Notes: generated by a model not told the origin, from the sequence alone. DNA of 64,000 nt from AC-69 sp963751665 (GCA_963751665.1 CAVVVF010000003.1:1-64000), one strand, 5' to 3'. Shown: positions 16,428 to 26,298, counted from the first letter of the stretch. Numbers and translations: made by a program.

Positions 16428-17454
16428 TCAGGCGAACAGGCGCTCGGCGATCTGGACGGCGTTCAGCGCGGCACCTTTCCGCAGGTTGTCGCCGCAGGAG
16501 AACAGCAGCAGGGCGTCGGGGCGATCCGGAGACTGCCTGATCCGTCCCACCAGACCTCGTCCCGGCCCGCCGCCTCGAGCGGGCTGGGGTAGACGCCGTT
16601 CGCCGGATCGTCGCGGACCTCCACCCCCGGAGCCGCCGACAGGAGCTCTCGGGCCTCGTCGCGGTCCGATGGGGCGGGAGAAGGTGGCGTGGATCGACAC
16701 CGAGTGGCCGACCGGCACGGGCACGCGGACGGCGGTGGCGGCGACCTCCAAGCCGGGCATCGAGAGGATCTTCCTCGCCTCGCGCTGGATCTTGATCTCC
16801 TCGAAGGTGAACCCGGTCTCCAGGTCGAAGGCGTCCACCTTGGCCACGACGTTGTAGGCGATGGTCTTGCCGAAGACCTCCCCGACCGGAAGCGCGGAGG
16901 GGTCCGGGTGAGCGAGGTCGTCCTCCATCCCGTGCAGCTTCTCGATCTGCTCGGCCAGCTCGGTGACGCCTCGGTGTCCGGCCCCCGAGACGGACTGGTA
17001 CGAGGACAGGATCAGCGACCGCAGCCCGGCCGCCCGGTGCAGGGGGGCCACGGCCATGAGGGCCGTGATGATCGTGCAGTTCGGCACGGCGATGATGCGT
17101 GGCCTTCCCTCGAGCGACTCCGGGTTCACCTCGGGGATGGTCAGCGGCGACGTCGGGCTCCATCCGGAACGCCGAGGAGTTGTCGATGCACACCGTTCCC
17201 GCTTCGGCGGCCTGCGGGATCCAGGTCTTGGCCACGGCGCTCCCGCACGAGGAGAGCGCGACGTCGACACCTCGGAGCGCGTCCAGCGACAGGACCTGGA
17301 CCGTGTGATCCTCTCCTCGGAAGCTGACCCGCGTGCCCGCCGACCGCTCGGAGGCGAGCGGGATCAGCTCGTCGACCGGGAAGCTCCGCTCCTCCAGGAT
17401 CCGGAGCATCTCCCGACCGACGGCACCGGTCGCTCCGACGACGCCAACCCGCAT
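16428..17454 (-). CDS. asd: Aspartate-semialdehyde dehydrogenase (frameshifted in this assembly)
   Basis: Reduces aspartyl phosphate to aspartate semialdehyde, the branch point to lysine, threonine and methionine. ATG 17454 begins MRVGVVGATGAVGREMLRIL (nucleotide-binding loop). SSCGSAVAK and DNSSAFRMEPDV follow, then a slip near 17150. The second frame gives PEVNPESLEGRPRIIAVPNC (catalytic Cys in PNCTI), YQSVSGAGHRGVTELAEQI and VGHSVSIHATFSRPI (catalytic His region). A further slip near 16620, probably more than one, precedes the ending SCGDNLRKGAALNAVQIAER. The summed length of about 340 residues is normal. It lies downstream of lysC and a short gene, as expected for a lysC-asd unit. The slips are most likely assembly errors in an essential gene. 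Confidence 0.9.
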
Positions 17455-17470
17455 GGTGCGGTCATGGTAG

Positions 17471-18157
17471 CTAACGGAAGCGCCAGGAACGCAGCATCTC
17501 CTGGAACGGGGCGGCGTGCTCGTCGAAGGTGTCGGCCACGTCGTTGAGCGTGATCCGCCAGCCCACCTGGTCCTTGACCACCACGACCTCGCGAAGCTGA
17601 TACGCGGTACCGGCGTCCGAGGCGATCGTGATGTCCCAGACCTGGGCCACCACGCCGTCGATCTCCGTCCGCGTGCCGGGGCCGGGCTTCAGCCCGGCCG
17701 TCACGTCCTTCTGGCGGACGAGGTCGGCGAACCCGCCGAGGTCGGTCCCCTGCTGGAGGTCGACGGCCTCCACGATGACGGTCGCCCCCTGCGACGGGAC
17801 GGCGAACTGGTCCAGCTCCACGCTGCTGCCGAACCGTGCCGGCTCGGCCGTCCAGCCTGCGGGGACCGTGAGGCAGTACCCGAAGTGGGCCGAGGTGAAG
17901 TTGGTGCCTCGGCAGGGGTCGGGTCGAAGCAGCAGCCACGTCCCCGCCCCCGCAGCTACCAGGACGATGGCGCCCAGGACGATCAGCGCCCGCCACCGCG
18001 ACGGCGGGACATGCGGCGTGTCCTCGATGGGCGGACGCACGCCGGAGACCCGGCGGGTCGGCATCATCGAGGCGGACGCCTCCAGCGATCGGCCGCACTT
18101 CGCGCAGAACTCTGCGCCCTCGTCGTTCGCGTTCCGGCATGCCGGACAGACGATCAT
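17471..18157 (-). CDS. Zinc-ribbon, single-pass membrane protein with an extracytoplasmic domain
   Basis: 228 residues. The N-terminal zinc ribbon is visible as CPACRNANDEGAEFCAKC (two CxxC pairs, residues 4-21). A Pro-rich linker, one membrane helix (about 56-77, ALIVLGAIVLVAAGAGTWLL) and a C-terminal beta-rich domain with CRGTNFTSAHFGYCLTVPAG follow; its two Cys could form a disulfide. The C-terminal domain resembles PsbP/LpqN-like lipid- or stress-associated folds only loosely. ATG 18157 overlaps the lysC stop (ATGA), so it is translationally coupled between lysC and asd. The function is unknown. Confidence 0.75.
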   Translation of the reverse strand: MIVCPACRNANDEGAEFCAKCGRSLEASASMMPTRRVSGVRPPIEDTPHVPPSRWRALIVLGAIVLVAAGAGTWLLLRPDPCRGTNFTSAHFGYCLTVPAGWTAEPARFGSSVELDQFAVPSQGATVIVEAVDLQQGTDLGGFADLVRQKDVTAGLKPGPGTRTEIDGVVAQVWDITIASDAGTAYQLREVVVVKDQVGWRITLNDVADTFDEHAAPFQEMLRSWRFR

Positions 18158-19392
18158 CGCTCCGCATCCCCCGGTCCGCCGTCGAGCCCGAAGCGCGTGT
18201 GGATGGCCTGCACGGCTCGCTCGGCATCGGCGGCTCGCACCACGCACGAGATGCGGATCGACGACGTGGAGATCATCTCGATGTTGACGCCTTCGGACGC
18301 GAGCGCGTCGAACATGTCCGCGGCCACGCCCGGGTGGCTCTTCATCCCCGCCCCCACCAGCGAGATCTTGGCGATGTCGCCGTCGGTCGAGAACCGGAAG
18401 GCTCCCACGTCCTTGACGACGCCCGACAGGAGGCGCTCCAGGCGGGTCAGATCCTCCCGCGGAACGGTGAACGAGACGTCGGTCTTTCCCTCGTGCGACA
18501 CGTTCTGAACGATCATGTCCACGTTGATCCCGTCGGCGGCCACCGCCTTGAAGATCGACGCGGCGATGCCCGGGCGGTCGGGGACCTCCTCCAGCGTGAC
18601 CTTGGCCTCCTCCACGTCCAGGGCCACTCCCGAGATGAGGGCCTGCTCCATCCCCGGTTCGTCCTCCTCCACGACCCACGTGCCCGCCTCGTCGGTGAAC
18701 GAGGAGCGGACGTGAACCCGCACGTTGTTCCTCCGAGCGTACTCCACGGACCGGAGCTGGAGGACCCTCGCCCCGCCGGCCGCCAGCTCGAGCATGCCCT
18801 CGTAGGAGATCCGGTCGATCTTGCGGGCCCCCGGCACGATCCGCGGATCCGCAGTGAACACGCCGGGGACGTCGGTGTAGATCTCACAGGCGTCGGCGCT
18901 CAGCGCGGCCGCCAGCGCGACGGCCGTCGTGTCCGAGCCTCCCCGGCCGAGCGTCGTGATGTCGTACGTCGTCGACAGTCCCTGGAAGCCCGCCACGATG
19001 ACCACGTTCCCGGCCTCGAGCGATTCCCGGATGCGCGCCGGGCGGATCTCGACGATCTTGGCCCTGCCGTGCTGGGTGTCGGTGATGATCCCGGCCTGCG
19101 ACCCGGTGTAGGAGGCAGCCCGGCATCCTCGGGCGTTGAGGGCGATGGCCAGCACCGACATGGCGATCCGCTCACCGGCCGTGAGGAGCATGTCGAGCTC
19201 GCGGGGCTCGGGCGTGGGGGTGATCCGGTTCGCCAGGGCCAGGAGCTCGTCCGTCGTCTCGCCCATGGCCGAGACCACCACCACCACGTCGTGTCCGGCC
19301 TCCCGAGCCTGGACCACCCGCCCGGCCACGGCCTGAACCCGCTCGGCATCCTCGACCGAGGTCCCTCCGTACTTCTGGACGATGATGGACAC
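18154..19392 (-). CDS. lysC: Aspartate kinase
   Basis: Phosphorylates aspartate, the committed step of the lysine/threonine/methionine pathway. 412 residues, intact. Visible are the kinase signature VQKYGGTSV (residues 5-13), VVVVVSAMGETTDELL, the substrate/ATP loop FQGLSTTYDITTLGRGGSDT and IYTDVPGVFTADPRIV. Two ACT regulatory domains follow (about 270-410, with VPDRPGIAASIFKAVAADGI and GAGMKSHPGVAADMFDALAS). This alpha-type layout usually has feedback inhibition by lysine and/or threonine and an internal start for a beta subunit; I did not identify that start. It heads a coupled unit with the zinc-ribbon gene and asd. Confidence 0.95.
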   Translation of the reverse strand: MSIIVQKYGGTSVEDAERVQAVAGRVVQAREAGHDVVVVVSAMGETTDELLALANRITPTPEPRELDMLLTAGERIAMSVLAIALNARGCRAASYTGSQAGIITDTQHGRAKIVEIRPARIRESLEAGNVVIVAGFQGLSTTYDITTLGRGGSDTTAVALAAALSADACEIYTDVPGVFTADPRIVPGARKIDRISYEGMLELAAGGARVLQLRSVEYARRNNVRVHVRSSFTDEAGTWVVEEDEPGMEQALISGVALDVEEAKVTLEEVPDRPGIAASIFKAVAADGINVDMIVQNVSHEGKTDVSFTVPREDLTRLERLLSGVVKDVGAFRFSTDGDIAKISLVGAGMKSHPGVAADMFDALASEGVNIEMISTSSIRISCVVRAADAERAVQAIHTRFGLDGGPGDAER

Positions 19393-19466
19393 CGCGCGCT
19401 CCCCTGACGGTTCGATGAGGGTAACAGCCCGTCCGGCACGATCCGCGAAGGCGGCCGCTCGCCGGC

Positions 19467-21551
19467 TTAGGCGTCGAGGCGGAGGGCGCGACGGAGGAAG
19501 TCGAGCTGCAGCCGCAGCAGGTTCTCCGTGGCCGCCTCGGAGCGGGCGAGGTGGGTCACGTTGGGAAGCAACGTCAGCTCGTGCCGGCGACCGGCCTCGA
19601 ACAGCGCCGCGGAGAGCTGGAGCGTGTGAGCTGCCACGACGTTGTCATCGGCCAGACCGTGGATCAACATGAGCGGCCGCTCCAGGCCCGCTGCGTCCTG
19701 GAGGATCGAGTTCCGCCGGTAGGCCTCGGGCTCCGCGTCGGGATGCCCCAGGTACCGCTCGGTGTAGTACGTGTCGTACAGGCGCCACTCGGTCACGGGC
19801 GCGCCCGCGACCGCCGCGTGGAACACGTCCGGGCGGCGGAGCGCGGCCATCGCCGCGAGGTAGCCGCCGAACGACCAACCTCGGATCGCCACACGCGAGA
19901 GGTCGAGGAAGCCGAACCGGTCCGCCGCCGCGTGGAGCGCCTCGACCTGATCCTCCAGCGCGACGGTGAAGTCGCGGAACACCGCTCGTTCCCAGGCCGA
20001 TCCCCGGCCCGGCGTCCCCCGCCCGTCAACCACGAGCACGGCGAAGCCCTGATCGGCGAACCATTGGGAGGTGAGGAAGGCGGCGGGGGTGCGCACCACC
20101 CGCTGGAACCCCGGGCCCCCGTAGGGGTCGAGCAGGACGGGGAGCGGTCCGTCGGGCTCCGCCCCGCCGGGGAGGAGGAGCGCCCCCCGGAGCTCTCGGG
20201 GGCCGAGAGAGACGAAGTTCGGACGGGGGTCAACCGACGGCCGCTCCGCCACGCTCTCGATGGTGGCAACGACCGTTCCGTCGCGCAGGACCTCGGTTCG
20301 GGCAAGGACGTCGTTCTCGGTCGACGAGGTGACGACCACGACGTCACCTCCCTCGACCGCGGTGTGGACGCCCGGTGCATCGGTGAGTCGTTCGGGCCCT
20401 CCACCCGGGGCCACGCGCCACACGTGGACCTCGGTGGGCTCCTCGGACGCTTCGAACAGGACCTGGTCCCCTGCCGAGAGGATCCGCCGGACGTGGAGCC
20501 CGGGCGGCGTCGCCGGGCCGTCCCCGATCAGCACGCGACGGGTGTCGTCGGCCTCCACGGCCTGGACCAGCCTGCCGTCATCCATCCGCGTGAACGAGTC
20601 ATCCGGCACATCCACCCACGCCGGATCGGTGTCCGCGCGCAGGACGCCGGTCGCGCCGGTGCGGTGATCCGCCTCGACGACCGCGGTCGCTCGTTGGTCG
20701 CGGGACTGCACCAGCAGCGTGAGGGGCGCACCGTCGCTCCAGTCCACCCGGGCCAGGTAGGGGAACGCCGCGCGGTCCCACAGGACGTCGACCCGAGCGC
20801 CGGTGGCCACGTCGAAGACCGCCAGGGTGACGACGGCGTTGTCGGTTCCGGCCGCGGGATACCGGACCGAACGCGGCGGGGTGGCCGGGTCCGTCGGATC
20901 CCCGATGTACCAGACGCGGACGGGCCGGTCGTCCACCCTCGTGGCCGCGAGCCTCGTCCCGTCGGGTGACCACCAGTGCCCCCGGAACCGGTGCATCTCC
21001 TCGGCGGCGGCGAACTCGGGTAGCCCCCAATACACGTTCGGTTCGTCATCGGCTGCCAGCACCCGGTTGACGCCCTCGATCTCCATCACGTGGAGCGCAC
21101 CGTCCACGACGTAGGCGATGCGGGCCCCGGAGGGGTCGAGCCTGGGGTCATCCACCGGACCGGGCGCTTCGAGCTCTCGAACCTCGCCGGCGTCGAGCTC
21201 GGCCACGAACAGCCGCCCGGCGAGGGAGAAGACGGCCCGTCCGACGGTTCGATCGCACGCGTAGGCCACCACCCCTCCGGCCTGCTCGCGGACCCGTTCC
21301 CGCCGCGCCCGCTCCGCATCCGAGAGCGACGCCTCGTCCTCGTGGTCGGAGAGCGAGCGCGGATCGAAGACCAACCGCTCCGTCCCGGTCCCGACGTCGA
21401 GCACCCACAGACACGTCACCGGGTCGTCGCCCCCGCGGGTGCGCAGGAAGGCCACGCGGGAGCCGTCGGGAGCGACCGTGAAGCTCCGAGGGACGCCGAG
21501 GGAGAAGTTCCGCGTCCGCGCGGCCTGCCGCGGGAACCCGTCCCCGGTCAC
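19467..21551 (-). CDS. S9-family serine peptidase (dipeptidyl peptidase IV / prolyl oligopeptidase type)
   Basis: 694 residues. An N-terminal beta-propeller (DPP IV-type, about residues 1-420, with WGLPEFAAAEEMHRFRGHWW and SPDGTRLAATRVDDRPVRVW) is followed by an alpha/beta hydrolase domain. The catalytic triad is visible: nucleophile Ser in RGWSFGGYLA, Asp in MLIHGLADDNVVA and His in PNVTHLAR. The FAAAEEMHRFRG stretch corresponds to the Glu-containing segment that binds the substrate amino terminus in DPP IV, suggesting Xaa-Pro dipeptidyl release. No signal peptide, so likely cytoplasmic. GTG 21551 overlaps the recR stop by 4 bases. The apparent recR-peptidase fusion in one frame is created by the recR indel. 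Confidence 0.88.
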   Translation of the reverse strand: MTGDGFPRQAARTRNFSLGVPRSFTVAPDGSRVAFLRTRGGDDPVTCLWVLDVGTGTERLVFDPRSLSDHEDEASLSDAERARRERVREQAGGVVAYACDRTVGRAVFSLAGRLFVAELDAGEVRELEAPGPVDDPRLDPSGARIAYVVDGALHVMEIEGVNRVLAADDEPNVYWGLPEFAAAEEMHRFRGHWWSPDGTRLAATRVDDRPVRVWYIGDPTDPATPPRSVRYPAAGTDNAVVTLAVFDVATGARVDVLWDRAAFPYLARVDWSDGAPLTLLVQSRDQRATAVVEADHRTGATGVLRADTDPAWVDVPDDSFTRMDDGRLVQAVEADDTRRVLIGDGPATPPGLHVRRILSAGDQVLFEASEEPTEVHVWRVAPGGGPERLTDAPGVHTAVEGGDVVVVTSSTENDVLARTEVLRDGTVVATIESVAERPSVDPRPNFVSLGPRELRGALLLPGGAEPDGPLPVLLDPYGGPGFQRVVRTPAAFLTSQWFADQGFAVLVVDGRGTPGRGSAWERAVFRDFTVALEDQVEALHAAADRFGFLDLSRVAIRGWSFGGYLAAMAALRRPDVFHAAVAGAPVTEWRLYDTYYTERYLGHPDAEPEAYRRNSILQDAAGLERPLMLIHGLADDNVVAAHTLQLSAALFEAGRRHELTLLPNVTHLARSEAATENLLRLQLDFLRRALRLDA

Positions 21552-22142
21552 ATCTCGCGGCGGCCCTCGAGGGCCTGCGACAGGGTCACCTCGTCCGCGT
21601 ACTCGAGGTCGCCGCCCACCGGGGAGGCCGCTGGCCAGCCGGGTCACGCGCACACCGGTCGGCTTCAGCAGCGCCGCGACGTACATCGCGGTGGCGTTGC
21701 CCTCCAGGTTCGGGTTGGTGGCGATGATCACCTCGGTGACGTCGTCCCTCTCCACGCGTTCCAGCAGCTCCTGCACCCGGAGGTCCTCGGGGCCGATCCC
21801 GTCGAGGGGCGAGATGGCGCCGCCCAGCACGTGATACCGGCCCTTGATCACACCGGCCTTCTCGACCGTGGCGGCGTCCTTGGGCTCCTCCACGACGCAC
21901 AGGACCGTGGGGTCGCGGCTGGGGTCGCGGCAGATCCGGCACAGGTCACCCTCCGCCACGTTGCCGCATTCCTTGCAGAAGAAGATGCGTTCCTTCGCCG
22001 CGAGGACGGCCTCGGCCAGTCGCTTCGCATCCTCCGAGGGCGCCTTCACCAGGTAGAAGGCCAGGCGCTGGGCGGACTTCGGTCCGATGCCGGGCAGCCT
22101 GGACAGCTCGTCGATCAGGTCCTGGATGGGGCCCTCGTACAC
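21548..22142 (-). CDS. recR: Recombination mediator RecR (one frameshift near the 3' end)
   Basis: Part of the RecFOR/RecOR machinery that loads RecA on gapped DNA. GTG 22142 directly follows the dnaX stop. An HhH element (LSRLPGIGPKSAQRLAFYLV), a C4 zinc finger (FFCKECGNVAEGDLCRIC) and a Toprim domain (LCVVEEPKDAATVEKAG, EVIIATNPNLEGNATAMY) are visible. After RLASGLP the frame slips at a CCCC run near 21630. With one C fewer it continues VGGDLEYADEVTLSQALEGR to TGA 21548, giving the normal length of about 198 residues. The slip is very likely a homopolymer indel. Confidence 0.92.
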
Positions 22143-23888
22143 CTAGGACCCACCCTCGGTGGTGGGCTCGGTGCCGAGCTCGGCTCGGAGGCGGGCCAGG
22201 GCCTCCTCCTCCGAGAGGGGCGGGTCCTCGTCGATCACGATTCCGGCGACGGCCTCGCGGACGACGCAGCGGATCCGAGGCTCGATGCCGAACAGCTCCA
22301 GGAGCGCGGCGCGAAGCTCCGGCTCGCGCTCCTCCACCTTGCTCACCCCGAACCTGCGGTCGGGCGGGAACGCGAGCTCCAGCGTCTCCCCGTCGTACGC
22401 CGCAGGTGTGGCGACCTCCAGGAACGAGGGCAGCACGGCCTTCCCCCCGACCGCAGGTGTTGGACGAGCGTCCCCCACGATGCGCCGGATGGCCGACACG
22501 TCGATGGCCGACGTCCCGGGCCGCAGGACCGGCACCGCGGGAGGCGACCGGCTCTGCCTCGACGGCCGCTGGTTCCTGCGCGAGCCGGCGCGGTTCCTGC
22601 GCAGCGGCGGGTTCGTCCTTCGGTGCTTCGGGCGCCTCCTGACGCTTGCGCGCCCTCGGTGCCGCGGCTTTCTTCGGCTCGGCCGGCGCCTTGGCCGTCA
22701 CCGGAGCCGGCGCTTCACCGCCGGGCTGGATCCCGGCGACCCGCTCCAGCCGCTCGATCCGCGAGATGAGCGCGTGGGGCTGCGCGTCCGTCTCGGGGAT
22801 GGTGGCCCGGACCAACGCGAGCTCCAGGGTCAGCCGGGGCGAGGTCGTCCACCGCATGTCGGTCTGGGCGGCGAGGAGCAATCCGATCACGCGCGCCAGC
22901 TCGGCCGGGGAGAACTTGGCCGACTGGGCCCGGAGGCGCTCGGCCTCCTCGTCGGGGACGTCGAGCAGTCCGGCCTGGTCGGGCGCGGCCTTTGCCAGCA
23001 ACAGGTTGCGGAAGTGGCCGAGGCTCTCGGAGGTCACGTGGCGCAGGTCCTGACCCTCCTGCACCAGGCGGTTGACGATCTCGAACATGCCCTTGGCGTC
23101 CCCCACGGAGACGGCGTCGGCCAGGGCGTGCTGCACGTCGGAGGCCGGCGCGCCCAGGAGGTGCTGGACGGTCTCGTCGGTGACCTTGCCCGCCCCGAGC
23201 ACCCCCGCCTGTTCCAGGAGCGAAAGCGCATCGCGCACTGAGCCTTCCGACTGGCGGACGATCGTGGCCACCGCCGTCTCGTCAGCGGCGAAGCCCTCCT
23301 TCTCGGCCACGCTCAGCAGGTGCTGCGTGAGCTCGGCGCCAGCCACCCGGCGGAAGTCGAACCGCTGGCACCGGCCGACGATCGTCGCCGGCATCTTGTG
23401 CGGCTCCGTCGTGGCCAGGACGAATCGCACGCCCAGCGGCGGTTCCTCGAACACCTTCAGCAGCGCGTCGAAGGCCTCGCGGGACAGCCGCTGCGCCTCG
23501 TCGATGATGTAGACCTTCTCGCGCCCCTGCACCGGCGCGGTCGGCGCCTTCTCCCGCAGGTCCCGCGCATCGTCCACGCCCCCGTGCGACGCGGCGTCGA
23601 TCTCGACCACGTCGAGATGCTGGCCCTCCCGGATGGCGACGCACTGCGAGCAGGTGCCGCACGGCTCCGCCGTCGGCCCCTGCTCGCAGTTCACCATCTT
23701 GGCCAGGATCCGGGCGGTGGAGGTCTTCCGGTTCCGCGGGGCCCGGTGAACAGGAACGCGTGGGCCAGGCGTCCTTCTCGGACCGCGCCCATCAGGCCCC
23801 GGACCACGTGCTCCTGCCCCAGCACCTCGTGGGGGACCTGGGGACGGTACCTGCGGTAGAGGGACTGGTATTGCTTCTCGTCGGCCAA
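22143..23888 (-). CDS. dnaX: DNA polymerase III subunit gamma/tau (frameshifted)
   Basis: Clamp-loader ATPase of the replisome. TTG 23888 follows GAGGGGAG; the protein begins YQSLYRRYRPQ. The Walker A is split by a slip: FTGPRGTG runs to GGAAGACC, where one extra A would restore GKTSTARILAKM (near 23730). The next frame has a zinc module (CEQGPTAEPCGTCSQC), Walker B VYIIDEAQRLS, the sensor region FVLATTEPHKMPATIVGRCQ and an Ala/Pro/Lys-rich linker. A second slip near 22540 leads to the C-terminal domain with SFLEVATPAAYDGETLELAF and ends at 22143. About 580 residues in all. It lies downstream of the SRP RNA and abuts recR, a common arrangement. Confidence 0.92.
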
Positions 23889-24003
23889 CGTGCTCCCCTC
23901 GTTCGCCCGTCCCGTCGCGGGGAAGGGCGCGCGGGAATCATAGGTGACCGTGCACCCGCCGTTGACCCAAGCGGACCCGTGCGCATCACCGGCCGGTGGC
24001 TCC

Positions 24004-24104
24004 GGCCAGGCGAACCCACGGCACCCGCCATGGCCCGCTTACGGCTGCTTCCTTCCGGACCTGACCGGGTTCGCAGGTTGGCGTCGCGTGGGACCCGACC
24101 ATCG
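24004..24104 (-). ncRNA. ffs: Signal recognition particle RNA, small bacterial (4.5S-like) type
   Basis: The minus strand carries the conserved SRP RNA apical segment GGTCAGGTCCGGAAGGAAGC followed by AGCC, which forms the GGAA-tetraloop helix bound by Ffh. Flanks can pair as a long hairpin: CCCACG (about 24092-24087) with CGTGGG (24020-24015), with further pairs between. The ends are approximate. It sits just upstream of dnaX, as in many Gram-positive genomes. Confidence 0.88.
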
Positions 24105-24319
24105 TCGCTCCGCGCCGGGAGCTGCCTCGGACCCATCGGGCCGCGGGCGGGGATTCAGCCCCGCTGAAGCGGATTGCGGGTACAGGGCACCGCTGGCTCC
24201 CCGCCTAGCACGGTCACCGTGGCCGAGTATACGACCGGGTCCGACACCGCCCGCTGACCCGGCCGGGCCGGGGAGACGGTCACGCCCGGGGCGGGCGGAG
24301 CGTCGATACGCCTGGCGCC
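24105..24319. other. Intergenic region between ffs and the HAD gene
   Basis: About 215 bases with the divergent promoters of ffs (minus) and the phosphatase (plus). GCCGAGTATACGACC near 24224 contains the AT-richest stretch and a TATAC -10-like element. No gene seen. Confidence 0.3.
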
Positions 24320-25045
24320 ATGCTTCCGGTCCGTGCCGTGCTCGTGGACTTCGACGGGACGGCCTGCTTCGAGGACGTGTCCGAGGTCCTGCTCGAGGAG
24401 TTCGGCGATCCAGGTTGGCCCCTCTACGACGAGCTGGTCGACCGGGGCGAGATGGGCCTTCGGGAGGCCGCCCGGCACCAGATCCGCCATGCTCGCCGGC
24501 GAGCCGGGAAGAGATGCTGGCCTTCGCGCTCGATCGGTGCCGGCTCGACCCGACGTTCCCGCCGTTCGTGGCGTGGGCGGAGGCGAACGACATGCCGGTC
24601 ACCGTAGTCTCGGACGGGTTCGGGTTCTACATCCGGCCCATGCTGGAGGCCGCGGGCCTGGGACACCTCGAGGTCGTCACCAACGAGCTGGTCTTCGACG
24701 GCGGACGGCCTCGCCTAGCCCACCCGAACGGCCACCCCGAGTGCCGGGGGTGCGGCACCTGCAAGATGCTCGTGGCCGTCCGGGCCCGGGAACGCCTCGG
24801 GCCCGTCGCGTTCGTTGGCGAGGGCCAATCCGACCGGTACGGCGCGCTGTACTCGGACATCGTGTTCGCCAAGAAGGACCTCGTCCGGATCTGCCGGGGT
24901 GACGGCGTGCCGTTCTCTGCCGTGGGAGACGTTCGACGACGTGCGGCGCAGCGCTGGAGGAGATGGACGGGCTCCCCGGACCCGTTGCGCCGCAGCGCTG
25001 TCCGGGATGGCGCACGAGCCTGACTGGCGCGATCACGTTCGGTGA
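24320..25045 (+). CDS. HAD-IB family phosphatase, MtnX/SerB-like (frameshifted)
   Basis: Predicted cytosolic phosphomonoesterase. Motif I is intact: VLVDFDGTACFEDVSE (Asp nucleophile in DFDGT). The frame slips near 24500. The next frame gives SREEMLAFALDRCRLDPTFP, MPVTVVSDGFGFYIRPMLEA (motif II region), a Cys pair GHPECRGCGTCKMLV, and VAFVGEGQSDRYGALYSDIV (motifs III/IV). A final slip near 24925 leads to WETFDDVRR. The GHPECRGCGTCK insert is typical of MtnX-like phosphatases. The end is uncertain because frames alternate; the frame containing WETFDDVRR stops at 25045. It converges on tRNA-Ser(GGA). The substrate is unknown. Confidence 0.75.
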
Positions 25046-25050
25046 CCGGC

Positions 25051-25134
25051 GGTGGCCGCGGGATTCGAACCCGCGAGGGGTTGCCCCCTACACGCTCTCC
25101 AGGCGTGCCCCTTCGTCCGCTCGGGCAGGCCACC
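25051..25134 (-). tRNA. tRNA-Ser (anticodon GGA)
   Basis: Class II tRNA on the minus strand. The acceptor stem GGTGGCC pairs with GGCCACC. The anticodon loop is CTGGAGA, giving anticodon GGA (bases 25100-25098), which reads UCC/UCU. A long variable arm (GTAGGGGGCAACCCCT region) and a T loop GTTCGAATC are present. No CCA is encoded. Confidence 0.95.
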
Positions 25135-25187
25135 GCGGCCAAGTCTACGGGAGCAGGAAGGGCCGGCGAACAGGCGGGCGGCGATGC

Positions 25188-25262
25188 GGCGGAGGCGGCG
25201 TGACTCTGGCCAACACCTCTGACCAGGCACTTTCCACCGCGAACTGCGCACCCACTGCGCAC
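25188..25262. repeat. tRNA-Ser(CGA)-derived attachment-like repeat, left copy
   Basis: GGCGGAGGCGGCGTGACTC (25188-25206) matches the 3' end of the tRNA-Ser(CGA) gene at 58635-58653 with one mismatch, and the copy at 39069. The following sequence (CTCTGACCAGG, ACTGCGCACCCACTGCGCAC) also resembles the flank at 39088-39150. The same orientation in all three copies suggests remnants of integration into a tRNA-Ser 3' end. Confidence 0.55.
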
Positions 25263-25417
25263 TTACCCCGGAAGACGAGGAGCCACCCCTCCGGGCTCGG
25301 TGGATGGAGCAGTGTTTTCCTAAACCGCGTGTCGCAGGGTTCGATTGCTGCCGGGGGCACAAGTCTGGAACTGACGGAGTTCGTGTGCACATCGGGGCCT
25401 TCGAGCAAAGGGGGACC

Positions 25418-25664
25418 GATGACTGAGCAGCAGCTCGCCCGCGGAGCAGACGTCGGCTGGCGATCATCCGCCACGCCCGGGAAGTGACGGGCAACGTCGC
25501 CAGGACGTGCTGCTATTACGGGATCACGCGCCAGGCCTACTACACGTGGCCCCGCCGCTACGAAGAGGGAGGGCTCGAGGCGCATCGGGACGCTCACGGA
25601 GACCCCACGTGAGCCCCAACGCGACCAAGGCCGAGGTCGTCGGCAAGATCGTCTACCTGCGCCT
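25418..25664 (+). pseudogene. IS481-like transposase, N-terminal remnant
   Basis: Only the N-terminal helix-turn-helix of an IS3/IS481-type transposase survives, across three frames. The frames supply LAIIRHAREVTGNVARTC, then CYYGITRQAYYTW RRYEEGGLEAHRD, and then SRRPHVSPNATKAEVVGKIV up to KIVYLRL. The DDE catalytic domain is absent. Coding resemblance ends at about 25664, exactly where the antisense response-regulator fragment begins, so the two are joined by a deletion or insertion breakpoint. Confidence 0.7.
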
Positions 25665-25998
25665 CGTAGGAGATGACCACAGCCTGGACGCGATCCTGCA
25701 CACCGAGCTTGGCCTGCACCCGGCCCACATGCGTCTTCACCGTGCCTTCACTTAGGTACAGGCGCGCGGCAATCTTGGCATTGGACAGCCCTTGGGCCAC
25801 TAGGCCAAGGACCTCCCGCTCCCTTGGCGTTAGGGCATCAAGCACATGGGGATCCTGCCTGCCCCTGGCCGGTAGGGTGTCGATGAATCGCTCGAGAAGT
25901 CGACGCGTGGCCGAGGGGTGCAACCACGGAGTCGCCGGAGGCAACGGCCCGAATCGCGGACAACAGATCCGCGGCCAGCCTCCGCTCGTCGCAGGGAT
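25664..25998 (-). pseudogene. NarL/LuxR-type response regulator, C-terminal remnant
   Basis: A LuxR helix-turn-helix is clear: LTPREREVLGLVAQGLSNAK then IAARLYLSEGTVKTHVGRVQ and KLGVQDRVQAVVISYEA. Upstream only the end of a receiver domain remains (ADLLSAIRAVASGDSVVAP, in another frame, then SATRRLLERFIDTL). After YEA the reading frame enters antisense transposase sequence and stops at 25594. So both ends are damaged: the receiver is missing and the last residues are replaced. The regulator is probably non-functional. Confidence 0.75.
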
Positions 25999-26298
25999 CG
26001 GTTCGCCTCATCCAGCGACACCCGAATCGTCCGGACCCGCCCACGCACTTGGTCAACCCGGATCTATGCGGCTCGCTCGCGCTCCCCGGCCACCTCGGCC
26101 TGTCGTCGAAGGCGCTATCGCTCCATCTTCACGCGGGCCAAGGCGCCACCTTCTCCAGGGTTCGGAGTCTCCATCAAGCCCGGGGTTCAGATCCGCACGA
26201 TCCTGGAGCGAAGTCCGACCGTATTCCCAAGACGCGGACAAGATATGGATGGTGCCCTCGACCGGCTTCCAGGGCGCCCGATGCCGCAAGGAGGAACG

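Noticed and set aside
18840..18856. Extra copy of the 38-bp family (GATCCGCGGATC) inside lysC
   Set aside because: Only the 10-base core matches and it lies within conserved coding sequence.
19393..19466. Lysine riboswitch upstream of lysC
   Set aside because: The gap is about 70 bases and belongs to the 5' side of lysC with no room or pattern for the riboswitch helices.
19467..22142. Apparent RecR-S9 peptidase fusion protein of 891 residues
   Set aside because: Created by a one-base slip in a C run in recR. With it corrected, recR stops at 21548 and the peptidase starts at its own overlapping GTG.
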